Below are positions 17,008-26,824 of a stretch of DNA of 64,000 nt, piece by piece. The translations under genes and the position numbers were made by a program. The stretch lies in the NCBI RefSeq assembly GCF_000708595.2, contig NZ_JARP01000007.1:362684-426683 (forward strand), written 5' to 3'. The first letter of the stretch is position 1. Each line of letters opens with the position of its first letter. The notes beneath the pieces were generated by a model. That model was not told the origin of the DNA, did no database searches, and worked only from the letters and a program-made list of their open reading frames with translations. This stretch comes from Flavobacterium sp. KJJ (lineage in GTDB: Bacteria > Bacteroidota > Bacteroidia > Flavobacteriales > Flavobacteriaceae).

Positions 17008-18438
17008 ATGTTATTAAAAAAATTACAGCTAAAAACAATTGATTTCAAGTTAGTATTGACAATGTGTTTTTTACTTTTTTTCAACTTAATGGTTTCGGCT
17101 CAGGAAATTATTAAGGATGTTGTAGCTGAGAAACCAGCTGAAGTTCCTTCTGGACAGAAGCAAAAAATCGATGGTATCATTGCTACTGTTGGAGATTATA
17201 TTGTTTTAGATTCTGACATTGATAAAGGATTTTTAGAAATTTCTGCCCAAGGAGGAAGTGTAAAAGATATTACAAGATGCCAAATGCTTGGTAAACTTTT
17301 AGAGGATAAATTATATGCTCACCAAGCGATTCAGGACAGTATTGTTGTGAGTGATGCTGAAGTAAGAAGCATGATGGAAGACCGTTTAAACTACATGGTA
17401 AAACAGGTTGGAGACATTAATAAAGTAGTTGAATACTATAAGAAAAGCTCTGTTGAAGAATTTAAAACTTATTTTGCTGATATCTTAAAAGAGCAAAAAT
17501 TGTCTTCTGAAATGCAGAAAAAAATTGTAGATGGAGTAGAAATTACACCAGAAGAAGTTCGTAATTTCTTTAAAAAAATACCAAAAGATGAATTGCCAAC
17601 TTTTGGAGCAGAAATGGAAGTAGCACAAATTGTTATTGAGCCTAAAGTTTCTAAAGAAGACAAGCAAAAAGTAATTGACAGATTAAATGCTATTAGAAAA
17701 GACGTTTTAGAAGGTTCTAGTTTTGCTACAAAAGCAGTTTTATATTCTCAGGATCCAGGATCTTCATCTAATGGAGGTTATTATAAAATGACTAGAAGAA
17801 CGCCTTTTGTTAAAGAGTTTAAAGATGTCGCGTTTAGTTTGCAAGAAGGAGAAATTTCACAGCCTTTTGAAACTAATTTTGGTTACCATATTATTATGGT
17901 CGATAAAATTAAAGGTCAGGAAGTTGAATTGCGTCATATTTTAATATCGCCAACGGTAACTGACGATGCTCTAAAAGAAGCTAAAGAAAGAGCAATCAAT
18001 ATTAGAAAGAAGATTGAAAATAAAGAAATTACTTTTGCAGATGCGGCAAGAACTGAATCTGACGAAAAAGAAACGAAAGCCAACGGAGGAACTTTGATAA
18101 ATCCGAATACGCAGGATACTCGTTTTGAATTGACTAAAATGGATCCAACATTATACAGTCAAGTTTCAAATTTAAAAGATACCGAAGTATCTCAGCCGAT
18201 TTTAAATACTGATGAAAAAGGAAAAAAAACGTATAAGTTGATTACTGTTACCAATAGAATTGATGAACACGTAGCTGATTATGCTAAAGATTACACAAAA
18301 ATTAAAGAATTAGCATTGAAAGAAAAGCAAATTAATGCAATTGGAAAATGGTTCGATACTAAGATTAAAGATACTTACATTAAAATTATTGGAGAATACA
18401 GAGATTGTGCTTTTACAAACAATTGGTTGAAAAAATAA
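17008..18438 (+). CDS. SurA-like periplasmic peptidylprolyl isomerase
   Basis: The 476-residue protein has a signal peptide (LTMCFLLFFNLMVSAQ, cut near residue 32), a SurA-type N-terminal chaperone domain (IDGIIATVGDYIVLDSDID, about 50-190) and two PpiC-like rotamase domains (about 205-305, ending FGYHIIMVDKIKG; about 310-425, starting ELRHILISP). Proteins of this type escort outer-membrane proteins across the periplasm. The length is somewhat above E. coli SurA (428). It reads alone, with its own promoter and a terminator before the MoxR gene. Confidence 0.88.
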   Translation: MLLKKLQLKTIDFKLVLTMCFLLFFNLMVSAQEIIKDVVAEKPAEVPSGQKQKIDGIIATVGDYIVLDSDIDKGFLEISAQGGSVKDITRCQMLGKLLEDKLYAHQAIQDSIVVSDAEVRSMMEDRLNYMVKQVGDINKVVEYYKKSSVEEFKTYFADILKEQKLSSEMQKKIVDGVEITPEEVRNFFKKIPKDELPTFGAEMEVAQIVIEPKVSKEDKQKVIDRLNAIRKDVLEGSSFATKAVLYSQDPGSSSNGGYYKMTRRTPFVKEFKDVAFSLQEGEISQPFETNFGYHIIMVDKIKGQEVELRHILISPTVTDDALKEAKERAINIRKKIENKEITFADAARTESDEKETKANGGTLINPNTQDTRFELTKMDPTLYSQVSNLKDTEVSQPILNTDEKGKKTYKLITVTNRIDEHVADYAKDYTKIKELALKEKQINAIGKWFDTKIKDTYIKIIGEYRDCAFTNNWLKK

Positions 18439-18454
18439 TTTTTATTAAATAAAT

Positions 18455-18496
18455 AAAAAGAGTTAGTTTTATGAATTGATAGAGCTAACTCTTTTT
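18455..18496 (+). terminator. Terminator after the SurA-like gene
   Basis: AAAAAGAGTTAG and CTAACTCTTTTT form a perfect 12-base stem ending in T residues, 17 bases after the stop and 20 before the next ATG. Confidence 0.85.
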
Positions 18497-18516
18497 AAAT
18501 TTAAAAACATACTTAA

Positions 18517-19470
18517 ATGTCTGACGTAGCAGCAATTCAAAATTTAGTTCAAAAACGAAACGAACTAAAATCAGAAATAGCAAAAATAATAGTAGGCCAA
18601 GATGCAGTTGTAGATCAAATTTTACTTTGTATATTTTCAGGAGGACACGCTCTTTTAATTGGTGTTCCGGGTTTGGCAAAAACTTTAATGATTAATACTC
18701 TGTCTCAAGCTTTAGGTTTAGATTTTAAAAGAATTCAGTTTACGCCAGATTTAATGCCTTCTGATATTTTAGGAAGTGAAATTCTAGATGAAAACAGACA
18801 GTTTAAATTTATAAAAGGGCCTATTTTTTCTAATATTATTTTGGCAGATGAGATTAATAGAACACCACCAAAAACACAAGCAGCTTTGCTTGAAGCAATG
18901 CAGGAACGTTCAGTAACTATTGCTGGGCAAAACTATAAATTAGATTTGCCTTATTTTGTATTGGCGACACAAAACCCAATTGAGCAGGAAGGAACCTATC
19001 CGTTGCCTGAAGCGCAATTAGACCGTTTTATGTTTGCTATTAAATTAGAATATCCAAGTTTTGAAGAAGAAGTGCAAGTTGTAAAACGCACAACATCTGA
19101 TACAAAAACAACTATTAATCCGTTGTTTTCAGCACAAGAAATTATCGATTTTCAACATTTAATCCGCAGAATTCCTGTAGCTGATAATGTTATTGAATAT
19201 GCTGTAACTTTAGTAAGTAAAACGCGTCCGGATAACAAATTATCTAATGATTTTGTAAAAAACTATCTAGATTGGGGAGCAGGGCCAAGAGCGTCTCAAA
19301 ACTTAATTTTAGCGGCTAAAGCACATGCTGCTTTTAATGGTAAATTCTCACCAGATATAGAAGATGTAAAAGCGGTTGCAACCGGAATTTTACGCCACAG
19401 AATTATTAAAAATTACAAAGCAGACGCTGAAGGAATTACAGAAGAAATAATTATTCAGAAGTTGATGTAG
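18517..19470 (+). CDS. MoxR-family AAA+ ATPase
   Basis: The 317-residue protein has Walker A GVPGLAKT (about 48-55), Walker B ILADEINR (about 108-115), and the MoxR segments TPDLMPSDILG and ATQNPIEQEGTYPLPEAQLDRF. MoxR ATPases act as chaperones that load cofactors or remodel partners, usually beside a DUF58 and VWA-domain gene. Here no such partner follows; the next genes are aconitases, after a terminator. The specific substrate is therefore unknown. Confidence 0.9.
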   Translation: MSDVAAIQNLVQKRNELKSEIAKIIVGQDAVVDQILLCIFSGGHALLIGVPGLAKTLMINTLSQALGLDFKRIQFTPDLMPSDILGSEILDENRQFKFIKGPIFSNIILADEINRTPPKTQAALLEAMQERSVTIAGQNYKLDLPYFVLATQNPIEQEGTYPLPEAQLDRFMFAIKLEYPSFEEEVQVVKRTTSDTKTTINPLFSAQEIIDFQHLIRRIPVADNVIEYAVTLVSKTRPDNKLSNDFVKNYLDWGAGPRASQNLILAAKAHAAFNGKFSPDIEDVKAVATGILRHRIIKNYKADAEGITEEIIIQKLM

Positions 19471-19490
19471 AAATATAAAAGTTCATTTTT

Positions 19491-19526
19491 AAAAGCCTAG
19501 TAATTTAAATTTGCTAGGCTTTTTTT
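19491..19526 (+). terminator. Terminator after the MoxR gene
   Basis: AAAAGCCTAG and CTAGGCTTTT arms with a T run follow the stop by 20 bases. Confidence 0.9.
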
Positions 19527-19869
19527 ATTTGATAAAAACAATTTTTAAATTGATCCTAAAAAATCATGTTTACTACTGCTTAACATGCCAACTATAACGT
19601 TATAAATTCTAATTTAGAAAGATTCTTCATGAAAACAGGAGTAAAATCCCACTTCTTTTATAACGTTAAATTCCGACTTTGTTAAAGAAAAGATTTTAAA
19701 ATATCAATAATTCATTTTTTTAATACAAAAATGATATTTTGACAAAAACAAACAGTGAAATTCGTTTTTTAGCAATAATAATTTTTGAAAAGGCGACTTC
19801 TATTATATTATTTTTAATTATCGTCTTTAATGTTTAAATTTGCGTCAAAAAAATAAATCTGCCTTAATT
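19527..19869 (+). promoter_or_regulatory. Upstream region of acnB with twin palindromes
   Basis: No gene is visible in these 343 bases. TATAACGTTATA at 19593-19604 is a perfect palindrome, and TATAACGTTAAA at 19659-19670 is a near copy; both are followed by AATTC. Two copies 66 bases apart upstream of a citric acid cycle gene look like operator sites. The -7 box TAAATTTG (19835-19842) would start transcription about 22 bases before the ATG. Confidence 0.45.
19835..19842 (+). promoter_or_regulatory. -7 box of the acnB promoter
   Basis: TAAATTTG is a perfect TAnnTTTG, extended by GC. The -33 position holds only TTTT. Its location rules against the TTG start at 19840 for the following gene, which would overlap the promoter. 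Confidence 0.5.
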
Positions 19870-22641
19870 ATGAATATTTATCAGGATTATATCCAAGAAA
19901 TTGAAGAACGCAAAACCCAAGGGCTTCATCCAAAACCAATTGATGGCGCTGAATTATTAAGCGAAATTATTGCTCAAATTAAAGATCTGAATAACGAGTA
20001 CAGAGATGATTCTCTTAAATTTTTTATTTATAATGTTGTACCGGGAACCACTAGTGCTGCCGGTGTAAAATCTAAATTTTTAAAGGAAATTATTCTTGGT
20101 GAATCTGTAGTAAAAGAGATAACACCTGCATTTGCTTTTGAGTTGTTATCACATATGAAAGGCGGATCTTCGATCGAAGTTTTACTAGATTTAGCTTTGG
20201 GGAATGATGCAGCAATTGCAAAAGAAGCAGCAAATGTTCTTAAATCACAAGTTTACCTTTATGAGGCAGACACTGACCGCTTAAAGGAAGCATTTAAAAA
20301 TGATAACGCAATAGCTAGAGAAATTCTTGAAAGCTATGCAAAAGCAGAATTTTTTACAAAACTGCCAGATGTAGCTGAAGAAATTAAAGTAGTAACTTAT
20401 ATCGCTGGTGAAGGAGACATTTCGACAGATTTGCTATCTCCAGGTAACCAAGCTCACTCACGTTCAGACCGTGAACTTCACGGTAAATGTATGATCACTC
20501 CTCAAGCGCAAGACGAAATAAAGATGCTGCAAGCGCAATATCCTGATGCAAGTGTAATGCTTATTGCTGAAAAAGGTACAATGGGTGTTGGTTCATCAAG
20601 AATGTCAGGCGTTAACAATGTAGCGCTTTGGACTGGTAAACAAGCAAGTCCATATGTTCCATTTATTAATATTGCTCCAATTGTTGCAGGAACAAATGGT
20701 ATTTCTCCAATTTTCCTAACAACTGTTGATGTTACTGGCGGTATTGGTTTAGACCTTAAAAACTGGGTTAAAAAACTTGATGCAAATGGTGATATTATTC
20801 GCAACGAAAATAATGAACCTATTCTAGAAGAAGCATATTCTGTTGCTACCGGAACTGTTCTTACCATAAACACTAAAACAAAAAAACTATATAACGGTGA
20901 TCAAGAGTTAATTGACATTTCTAAGGCGTTTACTCCTCAGAAAATGGAATTTATTAAAGCTGGAGGATCATACGCAATTGTATTTGGTAAAAAACTTCAA
21001 ACATTAGCTGCTAAAATTTTAGATATCGAGGCTCCTCTTGTTTTTGCTCCATCAAAAGAAATTTCTATTGAAGGACAAGGTCTTACAGCAGTTGAAAAAA
21101 TCTTCAACAGAAACGCTGTTGGTGTACCTGCAGGTAAAGTATTGCACGCCGGATCTGATGTTCGTGTAGAAGTTAATATTGTAGGTTCGCAAGATACGAC
21201 TGGTCTTATGACTGCTCAGGAATTGGAGTCTATGGCGGCTACAGTTATTTCGCCAATCGTTGATGGTGCATATCAATCTGGTTGTCATACAGCTTCAGTT
21301 TGGGATAAAAAAGCTCAGGCAAATATTCCAAAATTGATGAAATTTATGAATGATTTTGGTTTAATCACAGCACGTGACCCGAAAGCGATTTATCATTCAA
21401 TGACTGACGTAATTCACAAGGTTTTAAATGATATTACAATAGATGAGTGGGCTATCATTATTGGTGGTGACTCTCATACAAGAATGTCTAAAGGTGTTGC
21501 TTTTGGTGCTGACTCAGGAACTGTTGCCTTGGCACTTGCTACAGGTGAGGCTTCAATGCCAATTCCAGAGTCAGTGAAAGTAACTTTTATTGGAGAAATG
21601 AAAGGTTTTATGGACTTCCGTGATGTGGTTCATTCAACACAATCTCAAATGCTTAAGAAATTTGGTGGAGAGAACGTTTTCCAAGGAAGAATTATTGAAG
21701 TTCATCTTGGAACTCTTACTGCTGACCAGGCATTTACTTTTACGGACTGGACTGCAGAAATGAAAGCAAAAGCTTCTATCTGTATTTCTGAAGATGATAC
21801 TTTGATTGAATCTTTAGAGATTGCAAAAGGAAGAATCCAGATTATGATCGATAAAGGAATGGACAATCATAAACAAGTTCTCCAAGGCTTGATTAATAAA
21901 GCAGATAAAAGAATTTCTGAAATAAAATCAGCTGAAAAACCAGCTTTAACTCCAGATGCAAATGCGAAGTATTATGCAGAGGTTGTTATTGATCTTGATC
22001 AGATTGTAGAGCCAATGATTGCTGACCCAGACGTAAATAATGCTGATGTTTCTAAGCGATACACTCACGATACCATCAGACCTTTATCTTTCTATGGTGG
22101 AGAGAAAAAAGTGGATCTTGGATTTATCGGTTCTTGTATGGTGCACAAAGGAGATATGAAGATTTTAGCTCAGATGCTTAAAAACATAGAAGATTTACAT
22201 GGGAAAGTAGAGTTTAAAGCTCCGCTTGTAGTGGCGCCTCCAACTTATAACATCGTAGATGAACTTAAAGCTGAAGGTGATTGGGAAGTTTTACAAAGAT
22301 ATTCAGGTTTTGAATTTGATGATAATGCTCCAAAAGGCGCTGCACGTACTGAATATGAAAACATGTTGTATTTAGAGCGTCCAGGCTGTAACCTTTGTAT
22401 GGGTAATCAGGAAAAAGCATCAAAAGGAGATACTGTAATGGCAACTTCAACTCGTCTTTTCCAAGGAAGAGTCGTAGAAGATACTGAAGGTAAAAAAGGA
22501 GAATCATTGCTTTCGTCTACACCAGTTGTAGTGTTGTCTACTATTCTAGGCAGAACTCCTACTATGGAAGAATATGTAACAGCAGTAGAAGGTATCAATC
22601 TAACTAGATTTGCTCCTTCTAATAAGCAGTTGGTTATGTAA
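19870..22641 (+). CDS. acnB: Aconitate hydratase B (possibly also 2-methylisocitrate dehydratase)
   Basis: The 923-residue protein is the AcnB type of aconitase, interconverting citrate and isocitrate. It has the N-terminal HEAT-like domain (about 1-160) unique to AcnB, the SRMSGVNN and SDTG-like GGDSHTRMSKGV segments, and Fe-S cysteines in SGCHTASVW and GCNLCMGNQ. AcnB enzymes may also act on 2-methylisocitrate. I start at the ATG of MNIYQDYIQE, ten codons inside a longer frame that begins at a TTG within the promoter. A second, different aconitase follows. Confidence 0.94.
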   Translation: MNIYQDYIQEIEERKTQGLHPKPIDGAELLSEIIAQIKDLNNEYRDDSLKFFIYNVVPGTTSAAGVKSKFLKEIILGESVVKEITPAFAFELLSHMKGGSSIEVLLDLALGNDAAIAKEAANVLKSQVYLYEADTDRLKEAFKNDNAIAREILESYAKAEFFTKLPDVAEEIKVVTYIAGEGDISTDLLSPGNQAHSRSDRELHGKCMITPQAQDEIKMLQAQYPDASVMLIAEKGTMGVGSSRMSGVNNVALWTGKQASPYVPFINIAPIVAGTNGISPIFLTTVDVTGGIGLDLKNWVKKLDANGDIIRNENNEPILEEAYSVATGTVLTINTKTKKLYNGDQELIDISKAFTPQKMEFIKAGGSYAIVFGKKLQTLAAKILDIEAPLVFAPSKEISIEGQGLTAVEKIFNRNAVGVPAGKVLHAGSDVRVEVNIVGSQDTTGLMTAQELESMAATVISPIVDGAYQSGCHTASVWDKKAQANIPKLMKFMNDFGLITARDPKAIYHSMTDVIHKVLNDITIDEWAIIIGGDSHTRMSKGVAFGADSGTVALALATGEASMPIPESVKVTFIGEMKGFMDFRDVVHSTQSQMLKKFGGENVFQGRIIEVHLGTLTADQAFTFTDWTAEMKAKASICISEDDTLIESLEIAKGRIQIMIDKGMDNHKQVLQGLINKADKRISEIKSAEKPALTPDANAKYYAEVVIDLDQIVEPMIADPDVNNADVSKRYTHDTIRPLSFYGGEKKVDLGFIGSCMVHKGDMKILAQMLKNIEDLHGKVEFKAPLVVAPPTYNIVDELKAEGDWEVLQRYSGFEFDDNAPKGAARTEYENMLYLERPGCNLCMGNQEKASKGDTVMATSTRLFQGRVVEDTEGKKGESLLSSTPVVVLSTILGRTPTMEEYVTAVEGINLTRFAPSNKQLVM

Positions 22642-22667
22642 TCATACGATTATTTAATGATTAAATT

Positions 22668-22697
22668 AAAAAAGCCCGAGTATAAACTCGGGCTTTT
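22668..22697 (+). terminator. Terminator after acnB
   Basis: AAAAAAGCCCGAG and ACTCGGGCTTTT arms form a strong GC stem with T residues. It separates the two aconitase transcripts. Confidence 0.9.
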
Positions 22698-22699
22698 GT

Positions 22700-22729
22700 T
22701 TTGTAGCTCCTCTATTTTTTGTACCTTGT
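22700..22729 (+). promoter_or_regulatory. Promoter of the second aconitase gene
   Basis: TTTG, an 18-base spacer and TACCTTGT approximate the Bacteroidota consensus. It lies directly after the acnB terminator and about 40 bases before the ATG, supporting independent transcription. Confidence 0.4.
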
Positions 22730-22769
22730 GATGTTCAAAATAAAAAAAACAAAAAACAATTATAAACTT

Positions 22770-25034
22770 ATGGCTTTTGATATTGAAATGATTAAAAAAG
22801 TGTATGAGAACATGCCAGGTCGTGTTGATAAAGCACGCGAGATTGTTGGTCGTCCACTTACTTTAACTGAGAAAATTTTGTACAATCACCTTTGGGATGG
22901 AGATCCAACTAAGGCGTTTGGAAGAGGAGTAGATTATGTTGATTTTGCTCCGGATCGTGTAGCATGCCAGGATGCTACTGCACAAATGGCATTATTGCAA
23001 TTTATGCACGCTGGAAAGAAAACAGTTGCTGTTCCAACAACGGTTCACTGTGATCACTTGATTCAGGCAAAAGTAGATGCTGCAACCGATTTGGCTAGAG
23101 CAAAAACACAAAGTAACGAAGTTTTCGATTTCTTATCGTCAGTTTCTAATAAATACGGAATAGGTTTCTGGAAGCCAGGAGCTGGAATTATTCACCAAGT
23201 AGTACTGGAAAATTATGCTTTCCCAGGCGGAATGATGATTGGTACCGATTCTCACACTGTAAATGCAGGTGGTTTAGGAATGGTTGCTATTGGTGTTGGT
23301 GGAGCAGATGCCGTAGACGTTATGTCTGGTATGGCTTGGGAATTAAAATTTCCAAAATTAATTGGAGTAAAATTAACTGGTAAATTATCAGGATGGACTG
23401 CTCCAAAAGATGTTATCCTTAAAGTGGCTGGTATCTTAACTGTCAAAGGTGGTACAGGTGCAATCGTTGAATATTTTGGAGAAGGTGCGACTTCTATGTC
23501 TTGTACTGGTAAGGGAACTATTTGTAACATGGGTGCTGAAATTGGAGCTACAACTTCAACTTTTGGTTATGATGATTCTATGAGTCGTTATTTGCGTTCT
23601 ACAAACAGAGCAGATGTTGCCGAAGCAGCTGATAAAGTAGCCTCATATTTAACTGGAGATCCAGAAGTATATGCTGACCCAGAAAAATATTTTGATCAAG
23701 TTATTGAAATTAACTTAACTGAATTAGAGCCACATTTAAATGGACCTTTTACTCCAGATTTAGCTACTCCAATTTCTAAAATGAAAGAAGAAGCTATTAA
23801 AAACAACTGGCCATTACAAATTCAGGTTGGTTTGATTGGTTCATGTACAAACTCTTCTTATGAAGATATTGCTCGTGCTGCTTCTTTGGCAAGACAAGTA
23901 AGTGCTAAAAACTTAAAAACTAAATCGCAATTTACAATTACTCCAGGTTCTGAAGTAGTTCGCTATACAATTGAAAGAGACGGATTTATTGATACTTTCG
24001 AAAAAATCGGAGCTACCGTTTTTGCTAACGCCTGCGGACCTTGTATTGGTATGTGGGATAGAGAAGGAGCAGAGAAAGAAGAAAGAAATACTATCGTTCA
24101 CTCTTTCAACCGTAACTTTTCAAAACGCGCAGATGGTAATCCAAACACTTTGGCTTTTGTAGGTTCTCCAGAATTGGTGACTGCTATGGCTATTTCTGGT
24201 GATTTAGGTTTCAATCCATTAACAGATACTCTAATCAACGAAGATGGAGAAGAAGTGATGCTTGACGCTCCAACAGGTGATGAATTGCCTCCAAAAGGAT
24301 TTGATGCTAAAGATCCAGGTTTTCAGGCTCCGGCTGAAGATGGTTCAGGAGTTCAGGTTGCTGTAAGTCCAACATCAGATCGTTTGCAATTATTAGCTCC
24401 TTTTGATCCTTGGGATGGTAAAAATATTATGGGTGCCAAATTATTAATAAAAGCATTCGGAAAATGTACAACGGATCACATTTCTATGGCTGGACCATGG
24501 TTGCGTTTCCGCGGACATTTAGATAATATTTCTAACAATATGCTGATTGGTGCTGTAAATGCATTTAACCAAAAAACAAATTCAGTTAAAAACCAATTAA
24601 CAGGTGCATATGACGCAGTTCCTGCTGTAGCTCGTGCATACAAAGCTGCAGGAGTTCCGTCTATCGTTGTAGGAGATCACAATTATGGTGAAGGTTCTTC
24701 TCGTGAGCATGCTGCAATGGAGCCGCGTTTCTTGGGAGTAAAAGCAGTTTTGGTGAAATCTTTCGCTCGTATTCACGAAACCAACCTTAAAAAACAAGGG
24801 CTTTTAGGATTGACTTTTGCTAACGAAGCTGATTATGATAAAATTCAAGAGAACGATACTATTAATTTTACTGATTTAACTGAGTTCGCTCCAGGAAAAC
24901 CATTAACGTTAGAGTTTGTTCATGCAGATGGTACAAAAAGTATTATTTTAGCAAATCATACTTACAACGCTGGACAAATTGGCTGGTTCGTTGCAGGTTC
25001 TGCATTAAACTTAATTGCTGCTGGAAAAGCTTAA
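22770..25034 (+). CDS. Aconitate hydratase, mitochondrial type
   Basis: The 754-residue protein is the second aconitase and resembles the mitochondrial enzyme rather than bacterial AcnA (about 890 residues). Fe-S ligands are in GSCTNSSYED (about residue 373) and ACGPCIGMW (about 430-440). The C-terminal swivel domain has GEGSSREHAA. It converts citrate to isocitrate in the citric acid cycle. I start at MAFDIEMIKKVY; an upstream in-frame ATG adds 17 lysine-rich residues inside the promoter region. Having both types side by side suggests division of labour, for example stress versus growth, as known for E. coli AcnA/AcnB. Confidence 0.93.
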   Translation: MAFDIEMIKKVYENMPGRVDKAREIVGRPLTLTEKILYNHLWDGDPTKAFGRGVDYVDFAPDRVACQDATAQMALLQFMHAGKKTVAVPTTVHCDHLIQAKVDAATDLARAKTQSNEVFDFLSSVSNKYGIGFWKPGAGIIHQVVLENYAFPGGMMIGTDSHTVNAGGLGMVAIGVGGADAVDVMSGMAWELKFPKLIGVKLTGKLSGWTAPKDVILKVAGILTVKGGTGAIVEYFGEGATSMSCTGKGTICNMGAEIGATTSTFGYDDSMSRYLRSTNRADVAEAADKVASYLTGDPEVYADPEKYFDQVIEINLTELEPHLNGPFTPDLATPISKMKEEAIKNNWPLQIQVGLIGSCTNSSYEDIARAASLARQVSAKNLKTKSQFTITPGSEVVRYTIERDGFIDTFEKIGATVFANACGPCIGMWDREGAEKEERNTIVHSFNRNFSKRADGNPNTLAFVGSPELVTAMAISGDLGFNPLTDTLINEDGEEVMLDAPTGDELPPKGFDAKDPGFQAPAEDGSGVQVAVSPTSDRLQLLAPFDPWDGKNIMGAKLLIKAFGKCTTDHISMAGPWLRFRGHLDNISNNMLIGAVNAFNQKTNSVKNQLTGAYDAVPAVARAYKAAGVPSIVVGDHNYGEGSSREHAAMEPRFLGVKAVLVKSFARIHETNLKKQGLLGLTFANEADYDKIQENDTINFTDLTEFAPGKPLTLEFVHADGTKSIILANHTYNAGQIGWFVAGSALNLIAAGKA

Positions 25035-25054
25035 TCTTTAAGATTTAATTATAC

Positions 25055-25087
25055 AAAAAAACGCTCTGTGAAAACAGAGCGTTTTTT
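25055..25087 (+). terminator. Terminator after the second aconitase gene
   Basis: AAAAAACGCTCTGT and ACAGAGCGTTTTTT form a perfect stem with a GAAA loop. Confidence 0.92.
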
Positions 25088-25291
25088 ATTTTTTGGCAAT
25101 TGCTATTAAATCATTGTTTTACTGTCAAAATAACTTTAAGGTTGTTGAGGTGGGGCAAATTTGTTGTTAAAAAAAATGGTTTTTTTACTTTAAAAAGTTA
25201 AATTCGCCTATCAAGTAATAAAGTTGCTTTTTTTGAGTTTAAAATATAGGTCTTGAACTTCAATAGAAGCTTAAATAAAATTGAATAAGGA

Positions 25292-26413
25292 ATGGTTGTC
25301 AGGTTAATAATAGTATTGTTTTTTTTTAGTGCAGGGGTTTTTTCTCAAGAAAAATTTATCAAACACAAAATTTCAAAAGGAGAAAACCTTACTATAATTG
25401 CTAAAAAATACGGACTTAAACCAAAAGATATTACTGCAGCAAATCCTGATGCGCCTGCAATTCTAAAATTAAACTCGATTTTATTAATTCCTAATAACGA
25501 GAAAACAGTTGCTCCAAAACCTGCAGAAACTGTTGCCAACACTACTCCTAGTTTACACGAAGTTGAAGCCAAAGAAACACTTTGGGGAATCTCAAAAAAA
25601 TACAATGTTTCTGTTGAGGGTTTAATAAAAGCGAATCCTTCATTAGAAACCGAAGGATTGAAAATAGGGCAGCAAATTAACATTCCTTCTAATTCAACTG
25701 CAATTGAAGAAAAGCCTTTTGACGACCTTAAAATTGTAAATGTTGTAGAAGTCGTTGTAGAAGTTCAGCCCAAAGAAACCAAATACGCCATTGCAAAAAG
25801 ATACGGACTGACAGTTGCCGAATTGGAGCGTCAAAATCCATTTATTAAAGGAAAATTGCCAGTTGGTTATCTTTTGAAAATTTTAACTACCAAACAAAAA
25901 GCAGACGCAGTACAAGCTTTGGCAGTAGCACAACCAATTAAGGATACGCTTTCAGTTCCAGTTCAGGTTGCAGATAATTCAGAAATTAAGAGAGACTCTT
26001 CGACAGTAATACGAGTAAGCAATCACTCCGATTTAGTCAATCAATTAATTGTAAATGCAACTGAAAATATCGGAATCAGATATCGTTCAGGCGGTACTAC
26101 AAAAGCAGGTTTTGACTGTTCAGGCTTAATGATTTGTACTTTTAGCAATTTCGATATTAAACTGCCAAGAAGTTCTATTGAACAATCTCGAATCGGAATG
26201 AAAATAACTTCAACAGAAGCACAAAAAGGCGATTTGATTTTCTTTAAAACAAATGGAAGACACCAGATTAATCATGTCGGAATGGTTGTGGAAGTTTTAG
26301 ATGGAGAAATAAAATTTGTGCATTCTTCTACTCACGGAGGCGTAATGATTTCTTCAACAAAAGAACCTTATTACGAAAGAGCTTTTTCTCAAGTAAATCG
26401 TATTTTGGACTAG
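25292..26413 (+). CDS. LysM-repeat NlpC/P60 cell-wall peptidase
   Basis: The 373-residue secreted protein has a signal peptide (1-19, cut near FSQ/EK), three LysM repeats (about 22-67, 88-132, 155-198) that bind peptidoglycan, and a C-terminal NlpC/P60 domain (about 245-373). The catalytic Cys276 is in DCSGL, His328 in INHVG, and His344 follows in FVHSS. Such enzymes cut the D-Glu-diaminopimelate link of stem peptides. The gene ends convergent with a receiver gene, 15 bases apart, without a clear terminator between. Confidence 0.92.
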   Translation: MVVRLIIVLFFFSAGVFSQEKFIKHKISKGENLTIIAKKYGLKPKDITAANPDAPAILKLNSILLIPNNEKTVAPKPAETVANTTPSLHEVEAKETLWGISKKYNVSVEGLIKANPSLETEGLKIGQQINIPSNSTAIEEKPFDDLKIVNVVEVVVEVQPKETKYAIAKRYGLTVAELERQNPFIKGKLPVGYLLKILTTKQKADAVQALAVAQPIKDTLSVPVQVADNSEIKRDSSTVIRVSNHSDLVNQLIVNATENIGIRYRSGGTTKAGFDCSGLMICTFSNFDIKLPRSSIEQSRIGMKITSTEAQKGDLIFFKTNGRHQINHVGMVVEVLDGEIKFVHSSTHGGVMISSTKEPYYERAFSQVNRILD

Positions 26414-26428
26414 TTTAGCCAGCATTTT

Positions 26429-26824
26429 TCATAAATTATGATAAAGTGCATTTTTGAATTCTTCAATAGGAAAAGGCTTGCTTAAAAGCTTAAAAACATC
26501 TTTGTTTTCCTTAATCTGTTTAATTTCATCGGGATCTAATGTAGAGGAAAGTATGTAAATTTTGACGTCTTTTTTAAAGGCATTATCAAATTGACTGTAC
26601 ACATTTAAAAAATCAAAGCCGTTCATTATCGGCATCTGGATATCAAGTAAGATAAATAATGCATTGTGTTTTGCTCTATTCTCTCTAAGCCAGTCGAGTC
26701 CTTCTTGGCCATTATTGGCAACATGAATTTCGTTTATAAAAAGTACTTTCTTAAATAATTGTTTGATAATAAGCTGGTCGATCAAATTATCTTCAATTAA
26801 TAAAAATGTAGGTCTAAATGGCAT
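26429..26824 (-). CDS. Single-domain response regulator
   Basis: This 131-residue protein is only a CheY-like receiver: acidic pair Glu11-Asp12 (LLIEDN), phosphorylation site Asp61 (LLDIQMP) and the conserved Lys in LSKPFP. There is no output domain, so it acts through a protein partner or a phosphorelay. Its start overlaps the end of the histidine kinase gene by 11 bases, so the two are translationally coupled and very likely a cognate pair. Confidence 0.92.
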   Translation of the reverse strand: MPFRPTFLLIEDNLIDQLIIKQLFKKVLFINEIHVANNGQEGLDWLRENRAKHNALFILLDIQMPIMNGFDFLNVYSQFDNAFKKDVKIYILSSTLDPDEIKQIKENKDVFKLLSKPFPIEEFKNALYHNL

